64,000 nt of DNA from contig NZ_QFWW01000030.1 in assembly GCF_003265345.1 (NCBI RefSeq), forward strand, positions 372,001 to 436,000, given 5' to 3'. Positions 24,696 to 32,550 of the stretch are shown piece after piece (position 1 is the first letter of the stretch; the number at the start of each line of letters is the position of its first letter). The DNA is from Lentzea terrae. Its GTDB lineage: Bacteria; Actinomycetota; Actinomycetes; Mycobacteriales; Pseudonocardiaceae. A program made the translations under genes and the position numbers. The notes below the pieces were generated by a model, which ran no database searches, had not been told where the DNA came from, and worked only from the letters and a program-made list of their open reading frames with translations.

Positions 24696-26048
24696 CTACG
24701 CGAGGAACGGCGGCAGGGTTCGGCTGTCGTCCTCGGGCACCCAGCGGCCGTCGCGCTGCGTGTAGGTCCACTTCGGACCTTCGGTGACCAGAGTGCGCAG
24801 CGCCGCCACCAAACGGTCCACGTGCTCGGTCGTCGTGCCCAGGCCGATCGACGCGCGGACGGCGCGCTCCTCGTGCGATCCGACCTGCTTGACGAGCCGG
24901 CCGACGATCACGTGCGCGCAGAACGCGCCGTCGCGGACGCCGATGCCGTACTCGCAGGAAAGCGCCGCCGCGAGGAAGCCCGCGTCGAAGCCGGAGATCG
25001 TGAAGCTCACGACGCCCACCTTGTCGGCGTCGGTCAGGATCGACAGCTCGCGGAAGCCCGGCACCCCGCGCAGCCCCTCACGCAGCCGCTGCAGCAGCTC
25101 CTGCTCGTGCGCGACGGTCTGCTCCCAGTGCCGCGACAGGATCTCGCAGGCAGCGGCCAGCGCGTGCACGCCGACTACGTTCGGGCTGCCGGCCTCGTGC
25201 CGCTCGGGCACCGCGGACCAGGCGACGCCCAGGCGGTCGCCGTGGTCGGTGACCTTCGAGGTCGCACCGCCGCCCACGAGGTACGGCTGGGCTTGCTGCA
25301 GCCAGTCCGCGCGGCCGACCAGCACACCCGCACCGAACGGCGCGTAGATCTTGTGGCCGGAGAACGCGATGTAGTCGACACCCAGCTCACGCACGTTGAT
25401 CGGTCGGTGGGGCGCGAGCTGCGCGGCATCCAGGGCGATGCGCGCGCCGTGCGAGTGAGCGACCCGAGCCAGCTCCGCGACCGGCCACAGCTCACCCGTG
25501 ACGTTGGACGCCCCGGTGACGATCACGAGCCGAGGACCGACCGGGGCGGCGGCCAGAGCCCGGTCCAGCGCAACAACAGCAGCAGCGGCGCCGAACGCAG
25601 TGTTTGATTCTTTGGCGAGTGCGGGAATGCGCTGAACGTTCGGCCCACGCCACGGCAGCAGAGCAGCGTGGTGCTCGCTGTCGAAAAGCACCACTGCGGT
25701 GCCGCGAGGAACGCTGCGCGCCAACAGGTTCAGCGAATCGGTGGTGTTGCGGGTGAAGACGACGGTGTCGGACGAGTGCGCGCCCACGAACTTGCGGATG
25801 CGGTCACGCGCCTGCTCGTAAACGCGGGTCGAGACCTGCGAGGCGAACCCGGCGCCGCGGTGCACACTCGCGTACCAGGGCAGCAGCTCGTCGACCGCGT
25901 CGCGCACCTCCTGCAGACACGGCGCCGAAGCCGCGTGGTCGAGGTTGGCGTAGCTGACGCGCTCGCCGGTGACGAGCGGAACCCGCAGGTCAGAGCCGAC
26001 GACAGCCGGGACCGTGGTGACCGTGCCAGGGGTGATCGCGAGCGTCAT
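24696..26048 (-). CDS. class-V aminotransferase, cysteine desulfurase-like
   Basis: A 450-residue PLP enzyme of the SufS/Csd type. Visible: SSDTVVFTRNTTDSLNLLAR (cofactor phosphate region), a His before the cofactor site in DSEHHAALLPW, ALDAAQLAPHRP with the Asp that contacts the pyridine nitrogen, AFSGHKIYAPFGAG with the PLP lysine, and a late Cys in RDGAFCAH at the position of the desulfurase active cysteine. It may release sulfur from cysteine for cofactor synthesis. A SAM-type riboswitch lies just upstream, which fits sulfur metabolism. The ATG has a GGAGG site that the leader can hide. Confidence 0.9.
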   Translation of the reverse strand: MTLAITPGTVTTVPAVVGSDLRVPLVTGERVSYANLDHAASAPCLQEVRDAVDELLPWYASVHRGAGFASQVSTRVYEQARDRIRKFVGAHSSDTVVFTRNTTDSLNLLARSVPRGTAVVLFDSEHHAALLPWRGPNVQRIPALAKESNTAFGAAAAVVALDRALAAAPVGPRLVIVTGASNVTGELWPVAELARVAHSHGARIALDAAQLAPHRPINVRELGVDYIAFSGHKIYAPFGAGVLVGRADWLQQAQPYLVGGGATSKVTDHGDRLGVAWSAVPERHEAGSPNVVGVHALAAACEILSRHWEQTVAHEQELLQRLREGLRGVPGFRELSILTDADKVGVVSFTISGFDAGFLAAALSCEYGIGVRDGAFCAHVIVGRLVKQVGSHEERAVRASIGLGTTTEHVDRLVAALRTLVTEGPKWTYTQRDGRWVPEDDSRTLPPFLA

Positions 26049-26084
26049 CGAGCTGCCTCCGAGGCCAGGGGCCCCGTTTCGCGA

Positions 26085-26202
26085 AGGCCCGCGCTTGACC
26101 GGCGCCCCACGCGCCGGACCAGGTCCTCACCAAGGGCACCCCACCGCGGTTGGAGGGTTGCCGGCCAGCAAGCTTGGGCTTGACGCTGGCTCTCATGACC
26201 TG
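26085..26202 (-). ncRNA. SAM-IV-type riboswitch
   Basis: On the minus strand the leader of the desulfurase-like gene contains the SAM-I/IV core: GGTCATGAGAGCCAGCG, then AAGCTTGCTGGCCGGCAACC, CCGCGGTGGGGTGCC and the closing GGTGAGGACC (pairing GGTC/GACC at the base). Downstream of the closing stem a CCGGCGC/GCGCCGG hairpin (26099-26117) resembles the extra stem of the SAM-IV class. A -10 box TAACGT (26209-26214) places the RNA start near 26202. Past the aptamer, GCC-TCGGA-GGC covers the GGAGG ribosome site, suggesting control of translation. Confidence 0.85.
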
Positions 26203-26274
26203 CCGATGACGTTAGCGGAGCCCACAGCCAGGAGTCGACCTCTGATCACATGCTGAGAAGCCTCGCAGACCGAC

Positions 26275-27762
26275 CTATTCGCCGGTCTCGCCCTTCCACC
26301 GTGCGTAGCGGCCGGCCCGGTCGACGGCACGTATGCGCCGCTCAGTGGCGTCGCGCGATTCTTCGGTGGTGACGATGAGCAACTGGTCGTCGGTGTTCAG
26401 CCGGGTCGTCGGCTGTGGCGTGAAACTCTTCCCGGCCCGCACCACGAGGCTCACCGTGGCACCGCTCGGCAGCCGCAGCTCGGACATGTAGACGCCGTGC
26501 AGCTTCGACCCGCGCTGGATGTGCACCTGCAGCAGCTCGGCACCGAGCTCGTCCAACGGCGAGGCGTCGACCTGGACCTCCTGCGCCTCCCCCGTGCGCA
26601 CCAGGCCGAGCCGCCGCGCGAGGAACGGCAGCGTCGTGCCCTGCACCAAGGTCAGCACGATGACCAGCACGAACACCGCGTCGACCAGCTCGCGCGCGCC
26701 CTCGACGCCCTGGATCAACGGGATCAGCGCGAACACGATCGGCACCGCACCGCGCAGCCCCGACCACGAGAGGAACGCCTGCTCCCGCCACGGCACCTTG
26801 AACGGCAGGGCGGCGAGCACGACGGACAGCGGCCGCGCCAGGAACGTCACCACCACCCCCGCGATCAGCGCGGGCACCAGCACGTCGAACAACCGCGACG
26901 GGGAGGCGTAGAGGCCGAGTAAGACGAACAGCCCGATCTGGGCGAGCCAACCGAGGCCCTCGGCGAACGAGAGCGTGTCGGCGCGGTGCGGCAAGCGCGC
27001 GTTGCCGAGCACCAGAGCGGCGACGTAGGTGGCGAGGAACCCGGACGCGTGCGCAAGATCGCCCGCCGTGTAGGCCATCACGCACACCGCCACGGTGGCG
27101 AGCGGGTACAGACCGGTGGCCGGCAACGCCGCGCGTCTCAGCCCGGCCCCGCTGAGGAAGCCGAGCGCGACGCCGATGAGCGCGCCCGCGGCCAGTTCGT
27201 AGAGCACCAGCAACGGCGCGGTCCACGTGATCTGGTCCGAGGATGCCAGCAGGACGACGGCGATGTAGACCGGCGCGTCGTTGAGGCCGGACTCGAGTTC
27301 GAGGGCGCCCGTGAGCCGTGGTCCCACGCCCAACGACCGCAGCACGCTGAAGACGGCCGCAGCGTCCGTGGACGACAGCACCGCGCCCCACAGCAGCGCC
27401 ATCCGCCAGTCGAGGCCGAGCAGGTAGTGCAACGCCGTGCCGGTGATCGCCACGCTCACCGCAACGGCCACTGTGGACAGTGCCACGCCTAACCACAGCG
27501 ACGTCTTCACGGCGTGCCAACGGGTCGTGAGCCCGCCCTCGGTCAGGATCAGCACGAGTGCCGCGATGCCGAGGGACTGCGTGAGGTCCGCGTCGTCGAA
27601 CTTGATGCCGAACACCGACTCGCCCAGGAGCACGCCGATGCCGAGATACAGCAACAACGAGGGCAGGCCGAGCCGAGTCGACACCCGCACCGCGATCACG
27701 GAGATCAGCAGAACGGCTGCGCCGATGCCCAGCACGACCGTGATGTCACCCACCTGGACCAT
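26275..27762 (-). CDS. potassium/proton or sodium/proton antiporter (NhaP2/CPA1) with RCK_C domain
   Basis: A 495-residue cation/proton antiporter. About the first 390 residues contain 12 membrane segments with CPA signatures GLPSLLLYLGIGVLLGES, ELESGLNDAPVY (the Asn-Asp transport pair) and SWSGLRGAVPIVFAL. The C-terminal cytoplasmic part (about 395-495) is a TrkA-C/RCK_C-like domain (SKLHGVYMSELRLPSGATVS and LNTDDQLLIV) that may sense ligand or potassium. It likely exports K+ or Na+ in exchange for protons. Single gene, no clear ribosome binding site at ATG 27762; GTG 27753 is an alternative. Confidence 0.92.
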   Translation of the reverse strand: MVQVGDITVVLGIGAAVLLISVIAVRVSTRLGLPSLLLYLGIGVLLGESVFGIKFDDADLTQSLGIAALVLILTEGGLTTRWHAVKTSLWLGVALSTVAVAVSVAITGTALHYLLGLDWRMALLWGAVLSSTDAAAVFSVLRSLGVGPRLTGALELESGLNDAPVYIAVVLLASSDQITWTAPLLVLYELAAGALIGVALGFLSGAGLRRAALPATGLYPLATVAVCVMAYTAGDLAHASGFLATYVAALVLGNARLPHRADTLSFAEGLGWLAQIGLFVLLGLYASPSRLFDVLVPALIAGVVVTFLARPLSVVLAALPFKVPWREQAFLSWSGLRGAVPIVFALIPLIQGVEGARELVDAVFVLVIVLTLVQGTTLPFLARRLGLVRTGEAQEVQVDASPLDELGAELLQVHIQRGSKLHGVYMSELRLPSGATVSLVVRAGKSFTPQPTTRLNTDDQLLIVTTEESRDATERRIRAVDRAGRYARWKGETGE

Positions 27763-27892
27763 TCTGGTTGATCACCACCGGATTGGACGAATCAGGCGCG
27801 TTAACAACACCAGCCATTCGCACCTACCTCGTTCATGCGCAGCGGAGCATGTTGATCAGTGGCTCAATCCCAACCCTGCACGGAGTTGAACC

Positions 27893-28831
27893 ATGAGGAT
27901 CCTCATCGCACTGGCGGCCGCCTTGACGGTGGCCGGAACCACGACGGCGGCTCAGGCGGCACCGACCGTCCTGGCAGCACCGAACATCAACGTCGCGAAC
28001 GTCCAATCGCACCTCAACCAGTTCCAGTCGATCGCGAACGCCAACGGCGGCAACCGCGCGCATGGACGTCCGGGGTACCTGGCCTCGGTGAACTGGGTGA
28101 AGAGCAAGCTCGACGCGGCGGGCTTCACCACGCGGGTGCAGTCGTTCACCTACAACGGCGCCACCGGCTACAACCTGATCGCCGACTACCCCGGCGGTGA
28201 CGCGAACAACGTCGTCATGCTGGGCGGCCACCTCGACAGCGTCACCTCGGGCCCCGGCATCAACGACAACGGCACGGGCTCCGCGTCGATCCTGGAGGTC
28301 GCCCTCCAGATGAAGGCCACGAACTTCAAGCCGGCCAAGCACGTGCGGTTCGGCTGGTGGGGCGCGGAGGAGCTCGGCTTGCGGGGCTCACGGGCGTACG
28401 TGGCCTCGTTGCCCGCCACGGAGATCTCGAAGATCAAGGCGTACCTGAACTTCGACATGACCGGCTCGCCGAACCCCGCCTACCAGGTCTACGACGCCTC
28501 CCACTCCACGTTCCCGCCGGGTTCGGCGGCGTTGCAGCAGCGACTGCAGGCGGGTTTCACGTCGCTGAACGTCCAGTCGGAGCTGGTCGACGTCCAGGGC
28601 CGCTCCGACCACGGTTCCTTCGCCGCGAAGGGCATCCCGGTCGGCGGCACCTTCTCCGGCGCCGAGAAGACCAAGACCGCTGCCCAGGCGGCGAAGTGGG
28701 GCGGCACGGCCGGCCAGCGCTTCGACCGTTGCTACCACCAGGCCTGCGACACCACGTCGAACATCAACGCCACGTCACTCGACCGGCACGCGGACGTGAT
28801 CGCCTACGCGTTGTGGGCGACCGCAGCCTGA
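27893..28831 (+). CDS. secreted M28 aminopeptidase (Streptomyces griseus type)
   Basis: A 312-residue zinc aminopeptidase resembling S. griseus aminopeptidase. It has a Sec signal (about residues 1-22, ending AQAAP), then the two-zinc ligands: HLDSV, INDNGTGSA, WWGAEELGLRGSRAY with the catalytic Glu, and FDMTG. The late HQACDTTSNIN segment holds the last metal ligand region, and two cysteines (RCYHQAC) probably form a disulfide. It releases hydrophobic N-terminal residues outside the cell. ATG 27893 follows GGAG. The 130-base upstream gap shows no other gene. It overlaps the convergent TetR by 28 bases. Confidence 0.94.
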   Translation: MRILIALAAALTVAGTTTAAQAAPTVLAAPNINVANVQSHLNQFQSIANANGGNRAHGRPGYLASVNWVKSKLDAAGFTTRVQSFTYNGATGYNLIADYPGGDANNVVMLGGHLDSVTSGPGINDNGTGSASILEVALQMKATNFKPAKHVRFGWWGAEELGLRGSRAYVASLPATEISKIKAYLNFDMTGSPNPAYQVYDASHSTFPPGSAALQQRLQAGFTSLNVQSELVDVQGRSDHGSFAAKGIPVGGTFSGAEKTKTAAQAAKWGGTAGQRFDRCYHQACDTTSNINATSLDRHADVIAYALWATAA

Positions 28832-29358
28832 GTCAGCACCTGCACGGCCTCGTCGAGCACCGGTTCGACGAGGCCGGGCACGGTCGCGAACATCTGCACC
28901 TGCCCCAGGTAGAGACTGAACGCGATCAACGCGCGCTTGCGCGCGTGGTCCTCGTCGAACCCGAGCTGCTCGAACAGCTCAGCCAGGTAGCCGATCCGCT
29001 TCTTCGTGACGCGCTGCAGGACCGGCGCGATCACCTCGTTCTCCGCACCCGCCAGCAACGCCAGCTCCACCGAACCCTCGCGGTCGCGGTCGAGCACCGT
29101 GCCGAACAACGTCCTGAGCTTGTCGTGCGGGGTCTGCTCGGCCTCGACCAGCTCGATGACCTTCTCGGTGTGCTCCCGCTCCCACCGCTCGGCCGTGGCC
29201 TTGAGCAACGCCTCCCGGTTCGGGAAGTGGTGGTAGACGCTCCCCTTCGTCGCCCCCGCCCGCGCCGCGAGCGGCTCGATCGCGACGGCCTGCAGCCCGC
29301 CCTCGGCCAGCGCTCTCAGCGCTATCTCAGTCCAGTCGTTGCGATTCCTCCGCACCAC
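28804..29358 (-). CDS. TetR-family transcriptional repressor
   Basis: A 184-residue TetR protein: N-terminal helix-turn-helix with IEPLAARAGATKGSVYHHFPNREALLKA, then an all-helical ligand domain. The frame is open further upstream, but GTG 29358 is preferred because the ATG at 29391 would lie within the operator; TAGCGT is 8 bases upstream of this GTG. It faces an SRPBCC-fold gene and between them stands a near-perfect 49-bp inverted repeat, so it probably represses both itself and that neighbour. Confidence 0.9.
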   Translation of the reverse strand: MVRRNRNDWTEIALRALAEGGLQAVAIEPLAARAGATKGSVYHHFPNREALLKATAERWEREHTEKVIELVEAEQTPHDKLRTLFGTVLDRDREGSVELALLAGAENEVIAPVLQRVTKKRIGYLAELFEQLGFDEDHARKRALIAFSLYLGQVQMFATVPGLVEPVLDEAVQVLTQAAVAHNA

Positions 29359-29359
29359 G

Positions 29360-29408
29360 CTTCCATACGCTACCGTACGGTTCAGGAACATACGGTTGCG
29401 TATGGAAG
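29360..29408. promoter_or_regulatory. 49-bp inverted repeat, probable TetR operator
   Basis: The left half begins CTTCCATACGC-T-ACCGTA and the right half ends TACGGT-T-GCGTATGGAAG, reverse complements with few mismatches. ACCGTACGGT inside the left half is itself a palindrome. It covers the TAGCGT box toward the TetR gene and lies just before the ribosome site of the SRPBCC gene. Confidence 0.75.
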
Positions 29409-29417
29409 GGGCGAATC

Positions 29418-29882
29418 ATGATCAAGAACGTCCACACCCGAGACCTCGGCGTGCCCGCCGGCCAGTTCGTCGAGCGCATGCCGGAGCTGTGGCCGCCCGC
29501 GTGGGGCAAGCAGGAGTTCGACCGGCCGCTGGGCGTCGGCGCCGACGGCGGCCACGGCCCGATCCGCTACCACTGCACGGACTACACACCGGGCGAGTCG
29601 ATCACGTTCGCCTTCTCGGACGGCGAAGGCACGCACACCCTCTCCGCGTCGGGCACCGTCGTGCGCCACGAGCTCATCGGCCACTTCAGCTTCGCGAACC
29701 GGGTGCGCTGGGCGCTGGTGATCCGCTGGCTGCACGACGCGTGCCTGGAGGACCTGTTCGACAACTTCGAGCAGGCAGCGGGCCGCGTACCCGCCGCGCC
29801 TGCGAAGTGGTCGCTCTGGGTCCGGCTGGTGCGGCGAACGTTTCGGCTGAACAGCCGTCAGCCGGCGCGCACCAGCAGCTGA
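29418..29882 (+). CDS. SRPBCC/START-fold protein
   Basis: A 154-residue protein with a helix-grip pattern (FSFANRVRWALVIRWLHDACLEDLFDNFE as the long C-terminal helix, split here only for description). Such proteins bind hydrophobic ligands or act as cyclases. The ATG follows an AAGGGGCG ribosome site and is controlled, by inference, by the divergent TetR. The last residues are polar and overlap the convergent methyltransferase gene by 25 bases. Ligand unknown. Confidence 0.75.
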   Translation: MIKNVHTRDLGVPAGQFVERMPELWPPAWGKQEFDRPLGVGADGGHGPIRYHCTDYTPGESITFAFSDGEGTHTLSASGTVVRHELIGHFSFANRVRWALVIRWLHDACLEDLFDNFEQAAGRVPAAPAKWSLWVRLVRRTFRLNSRQPARTSS

Positions 29883-30487
29883 GCCTGCCGGAACCGCTCA
29901 CCCTCCTGCGGCTCCCGCACCATCCGCGCGACCTCGGCGAGACCGGCCTGCCGCAGCAGGTCCGCGAGGCTGTCGGGCGACCACCGGTAGGCGAGCGTCA
30001 CCTTGTGGTCGAACTCCTGTGGCTGCGGGTCGTCTCCGGCGAAGAACCCGAGCAGCAGGTGGCCGCCCGGCTGGAGCACCCGCGCGAACTCCGCGAACAC
30101 GCCCGGCAGCTGCGGCGGCGGTGTGTGGATGACCGAGTAGAACGCGAGGATGCCGCCGAGCGCCCCGTCCTCGACGTCCAGAGCCGTCATCGACCCCTCG
30201 TCGAACCTGAGGCCCGGATGTGCTTGGCGGGCAAGGGAAATCATCTCGGACGACAGGTCGATGCCGAACGCGTCCAGGCCGAGCCCGTGCAGGTGCGCGG
30301 TCAGATGACCGGGACCGCAACCGATGTCGGCGACCGGTCCACCGGCCCGCACCAGATCAGCGAACGCGGCCAGCAGCGCCCGTTCCAGCGGCAGGGTTTC
30401 GAGGATGTCGCTGAACAGCTCGGCGTAAAGGGTTGCCACGGCGTCGTACGCAACTTTGGTGTCCTGCAAGGAGAACTGGTCGGTCAC
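29858..30487 (-). CDS. class I SAM-dependent methyltransferase
   Basis: A 209-residue methyltransferase with motif I PVADIGCGPGHLTAHL (about residues 50-65), the acidic motif II residue in AFGIDLSSEMISLAR and the motif III/IV strand GGILAFYSVIHTPPPQ. Substrate unknown. GTG 30487 is chosen because the conserved part begins just after it and TACGGT stands 8 bases upstream. The strong terminator of the next gene lies between its promoter and that gene. Confidence 0.88.
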   Translation of the reverse strand: MTDQFSLQDTKVAYDAVATLYAELFSDILETLPLERALLAAFADLVRAGGPVADIGCGPGHLTAHLHGLGLDAFGIDLSSEMISLARQAHPGLRFDEGSMTALDVEDGALGGILAFYSVIHTPPPQLPGVFAEFARVLQPGGHLLLGFFAGDDPQPQEFDHKVTLAYRWSPDSLADLLRQAGLAEVARMVREPQEGERFRQAQLLVRAG

Positions 30488-30505
30488 GACTGAAGACCGT
30501 ACTGC

Positions 30506-30541
30506 CTCTGGGGGCGAGGCGGCATCGCCTCGCCCCCAGAG
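30506..30541 (-). terminator. 16-bp perfect hairpin terminator
   Basis: CTCTGGGGGCGAGGCG pairs perfectly with CGCCTCGCCCCCAGAG around a GCAT loop. It begins one base after the stop codon of the secreted beta-repeat gene and separates it from the methyltransferase promoter. No U tract, as usual in actinomycetes. Confidence 0.85.
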
Positions 30542-30542
30542 A

Positions 30543-31481
30543 TCACGCACAGCGCGCGCGAACCGGTGTGTACGTGCCCTCGCGGTACGAGCCGCCGTAC
30601 AACGACCCGTCGTCCGCGAACTTCTCGTAGACCGCGGTGACCGGAGGCTGTTCGACCTCGCCGTTGGCGCGCCAGACCTTTGCCGGGCCGGGCATCTCAC
30701 CGTCCGGCGTGATCCCCAGGACGTCGCCGGACGGCGTGACGTCCCTGCTGTCGACCGAACCGGTCAACGTGCGGACGACGTTGCCCTGCAGGTCCCACTC
30801 CACGCCGACCGCGCCGGCACCCGTGGAGTAGCCGACGATCCGGCTGTTCCGGATGGCGCGGACCACGGTTTCGGTGTGGCCGGGTAACGGCCGTAAGAGC
30901 GTGCGAACGCCGTTCTCGTCCCACACGTACGACTGCGTGGCCTCCTCGGCGAGGCCGAAGCGCCAGCCCGCCACCCGACCCTGCTCGTCGATGCCCGCGA
31001 CGGTCCAGCTGGCACCGTCGTCGGTGCCGGAGAGCATGCTCGGCACCGACGAACCCGCCGGCCAGATCACCATCGGGGCACCCGACCGGCCCACCGCCGC
31101 ACCGGCCGAGTTGATGGCCGCCGCCCAGGCGTAGTTGTGCCCCGGCAACGGGTTCAGCTCCGTCCCACCGCGGAACGCCCGCCCCTCCGAGGAGTTGATC
31201 AGCACGGTGCCCGCGGCGTTCACGTCGTTCGGGAACCGGCCGGACTCCAGCCGCACGGACTCCACAGAACCGTTGTGCCACAACAGCGCCACGTCCTGCC
31301 AGCCCGAAACTCCCACGCCCAGCACGTAGCTGCCGTCGTGAGCAGCGCCGGTGATGACCGAGAAACGCGTGTCCGCCGGCAGCGGCAGCTCTTCGGAAGC
31401 CCACGTGCAGGCAGCTGCCGAGGCCGAGCCGGACGCGAACACCGCTGAAGCGACCAGGGCCGCGATCAGCAGGGCTCTCAT
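30543..31481 (-). CDS. secreted HAF-like beta-repeat protein, second of a coupled pair
   Basis: A 312-residue exported protein with a Sec signal (residues about 1-23, FASGSASA) and no transmembrane anchor. The body is a series of beta repeats with motifs such as NDVNAAGTVLINSS, VIWPAGSS and WTVAGIDEQGRVAGWR, similar to extracellular HAF repeats that likely form a propeller. Its ATG overlaps the stop of the upstream paralog by four bases. Two cysteines (one early, one at the C-terminus) could close the ring. Function unknown. Confidence 0.82.
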   Translation of the reverse strand: MRALLIAALVASAVFASGSASAAACTWASEELPLPADTRFSVITGAAHDGSYVLGVGVSGWQDVALLWHNGSVESVRLESGRFPNDVNAAGTVLINSSEGRAFRGGTELNPLPGHNYAWAAAINSAGAAVGRSGAPMVIWPAGSSVPSMLSGTDDGASWTVAGIDEQGRVAGWRFGLAEEATQSYVWDENGVRTLLRPLPGHTETVVRAIRNSRIVGYSTGAGAVGVEWDLQGNVVRTLTGSVDSRDVTPSGDVLGITPDGEMPGPAKVWRANGEVEQPPVTAVYEKFADDGSLYGGSYREGTYTPVRARCA

Positions 31482-32434
31482 CGCGTGCCATTCGCACAGT
31501 CGAGGAGGAGCGGAGTGCCCCGATCGCTGCCGCCGCCCCAGGACGTGTAGATGTCATCGTCGTCGGTCAGCGCTGCGTAGTTGGCCCCGGACGAGTTGAG
31601 CACCTCGCGACCCGACTCGGCGTCGAACCACACCGACATGCCCCAGGAATCCTGGGACAGCACGTGACCGCGGGTGTTCACGGCCGCCGGCGTGACGAAG
31701 TACGGGTAGGTGGCCGTGATCTCGCCGGAAGTGTTCCAGCGCACCGCCTTCGCGTCCTCGGTACCGGCGTCGAGCGTGCCCACGGCGTGCGCACCGCGCA
31801 CCGCGCGCACCTCGGCCGTCGCGCCGAGCGGAACCGCGCCGGACGCTCCGATCCAGTACGTCCCACTGGAGTTCGACGCGAGCACCGAGCCGTCGTCGGC
31901 CAGGCCCCGCACCGTCCAGGACTCGTCGAGGCCCGGCACCCTCTGCGGCGTCGAGGAACCGGCCGGCCACAGCACGGGTAAACCGGCGGACAGGCCGAGG
32001 ACATCGCCACGTTCGTTCAGGTCGACAGCCTTGACCTGATACTCCCCGGACAACCCTCGCAGCGGCTCGTAGCCGCCGGCCTGCTGCCAACGCGACGCCG
32101 ACGAGGGCGACGTCACCAGCACGACGCCGGACGAGTTCACGTCGTGCGCCCAGATCGGGCCCCCGCGAAAGACCGCCAGCTGGTCGAACTCCTGCCCGTC
32201 CTTCCAGATCAGGATCGTGGAGCCGTACATCGACCAGAACGACCCGTTGCCGACCGCGAACGAACCGGAAGCCGCAGTCACGTGGCCGAACTTCACCGCG
32301 GGCGGCACCGGAAGCTCAACCTGGTTCCAAGTTGTGCAGGCAGCCGGATCAGCCGACGCGGTGGCGGGCGCCACCACCCCGGCGGACAGCACCAGCGCGC
32401 CCACGAAGACGCGCCATCCCCCAGACAAGACCAT
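31478..32434 (-). CDS. secreted HAF-like beta-repeat protein, first of a coupled pair
   Basis: A 318-residue paralog of the gene that follows it. The signal peptide is near residues 1-30 (VLSAGVVAPATASA). Shared motifs include NSSGVVLVTS, VLWPAGSSTP and SWTVRGLADDGSVLA, at matching positions, plus one Cys near each end. The ATG at 32434 has an AAAGGGG ribosome site, unlike its coupled partner. The two should be made in equal amounts and may work together at the cell surface; no enzyme motif is apparent. Confidence 0.82.
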   Translation of the reverse strand: MVLSGGWRVFVGALVLSAGVVAPATASADPAACTTWNQVELPVPPAVKFGHVTAASGSFAVGNGSFWSMYGSTILIWKDGQEFDQLAVFRGGPIWAHDVNSSGVVLVTSPSSASRWQQAGGYEPLRGLSGEYQVKAVDLNERGDVLGLSAGLPVLWPAGSSTPQRVPGLDESWTVRGLADDGSVLASNSSGTYWIGASGAVPLGATAEVRAVRGAHAVGTLDAGTEDAKAVRWNTSGEITATYPYFVTPAAVNTRGHVLSQDSWGMSVWFDAESGREVLNSSGANYAALTDDDDIYTSWGGGSDRGTPLLLDCANGTR

Positions 32435-32509
32435 CGCAATCCCCTTTGCTAGTTGGCCTGGTTCGACCGTAGCGACGGGGTCTGACAATTTTCTGCCGCG
32501 GAGACGACG

Positions 32510-32539
32510 CGGGGCCGCTGTCCGAGAACAGCGGCCCCG
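32510..32539 (-). terminator. ileS terminator hairpin
   Basis: CGGGGCCGCTGT pairs perfectly with ACAGCGGCCCCG (12 bp, 6-base loop) starting 12 bases after the ileS stop codon. Confidence 0.85.
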
Positions 32540-32550
32540 TACAACTGCGA

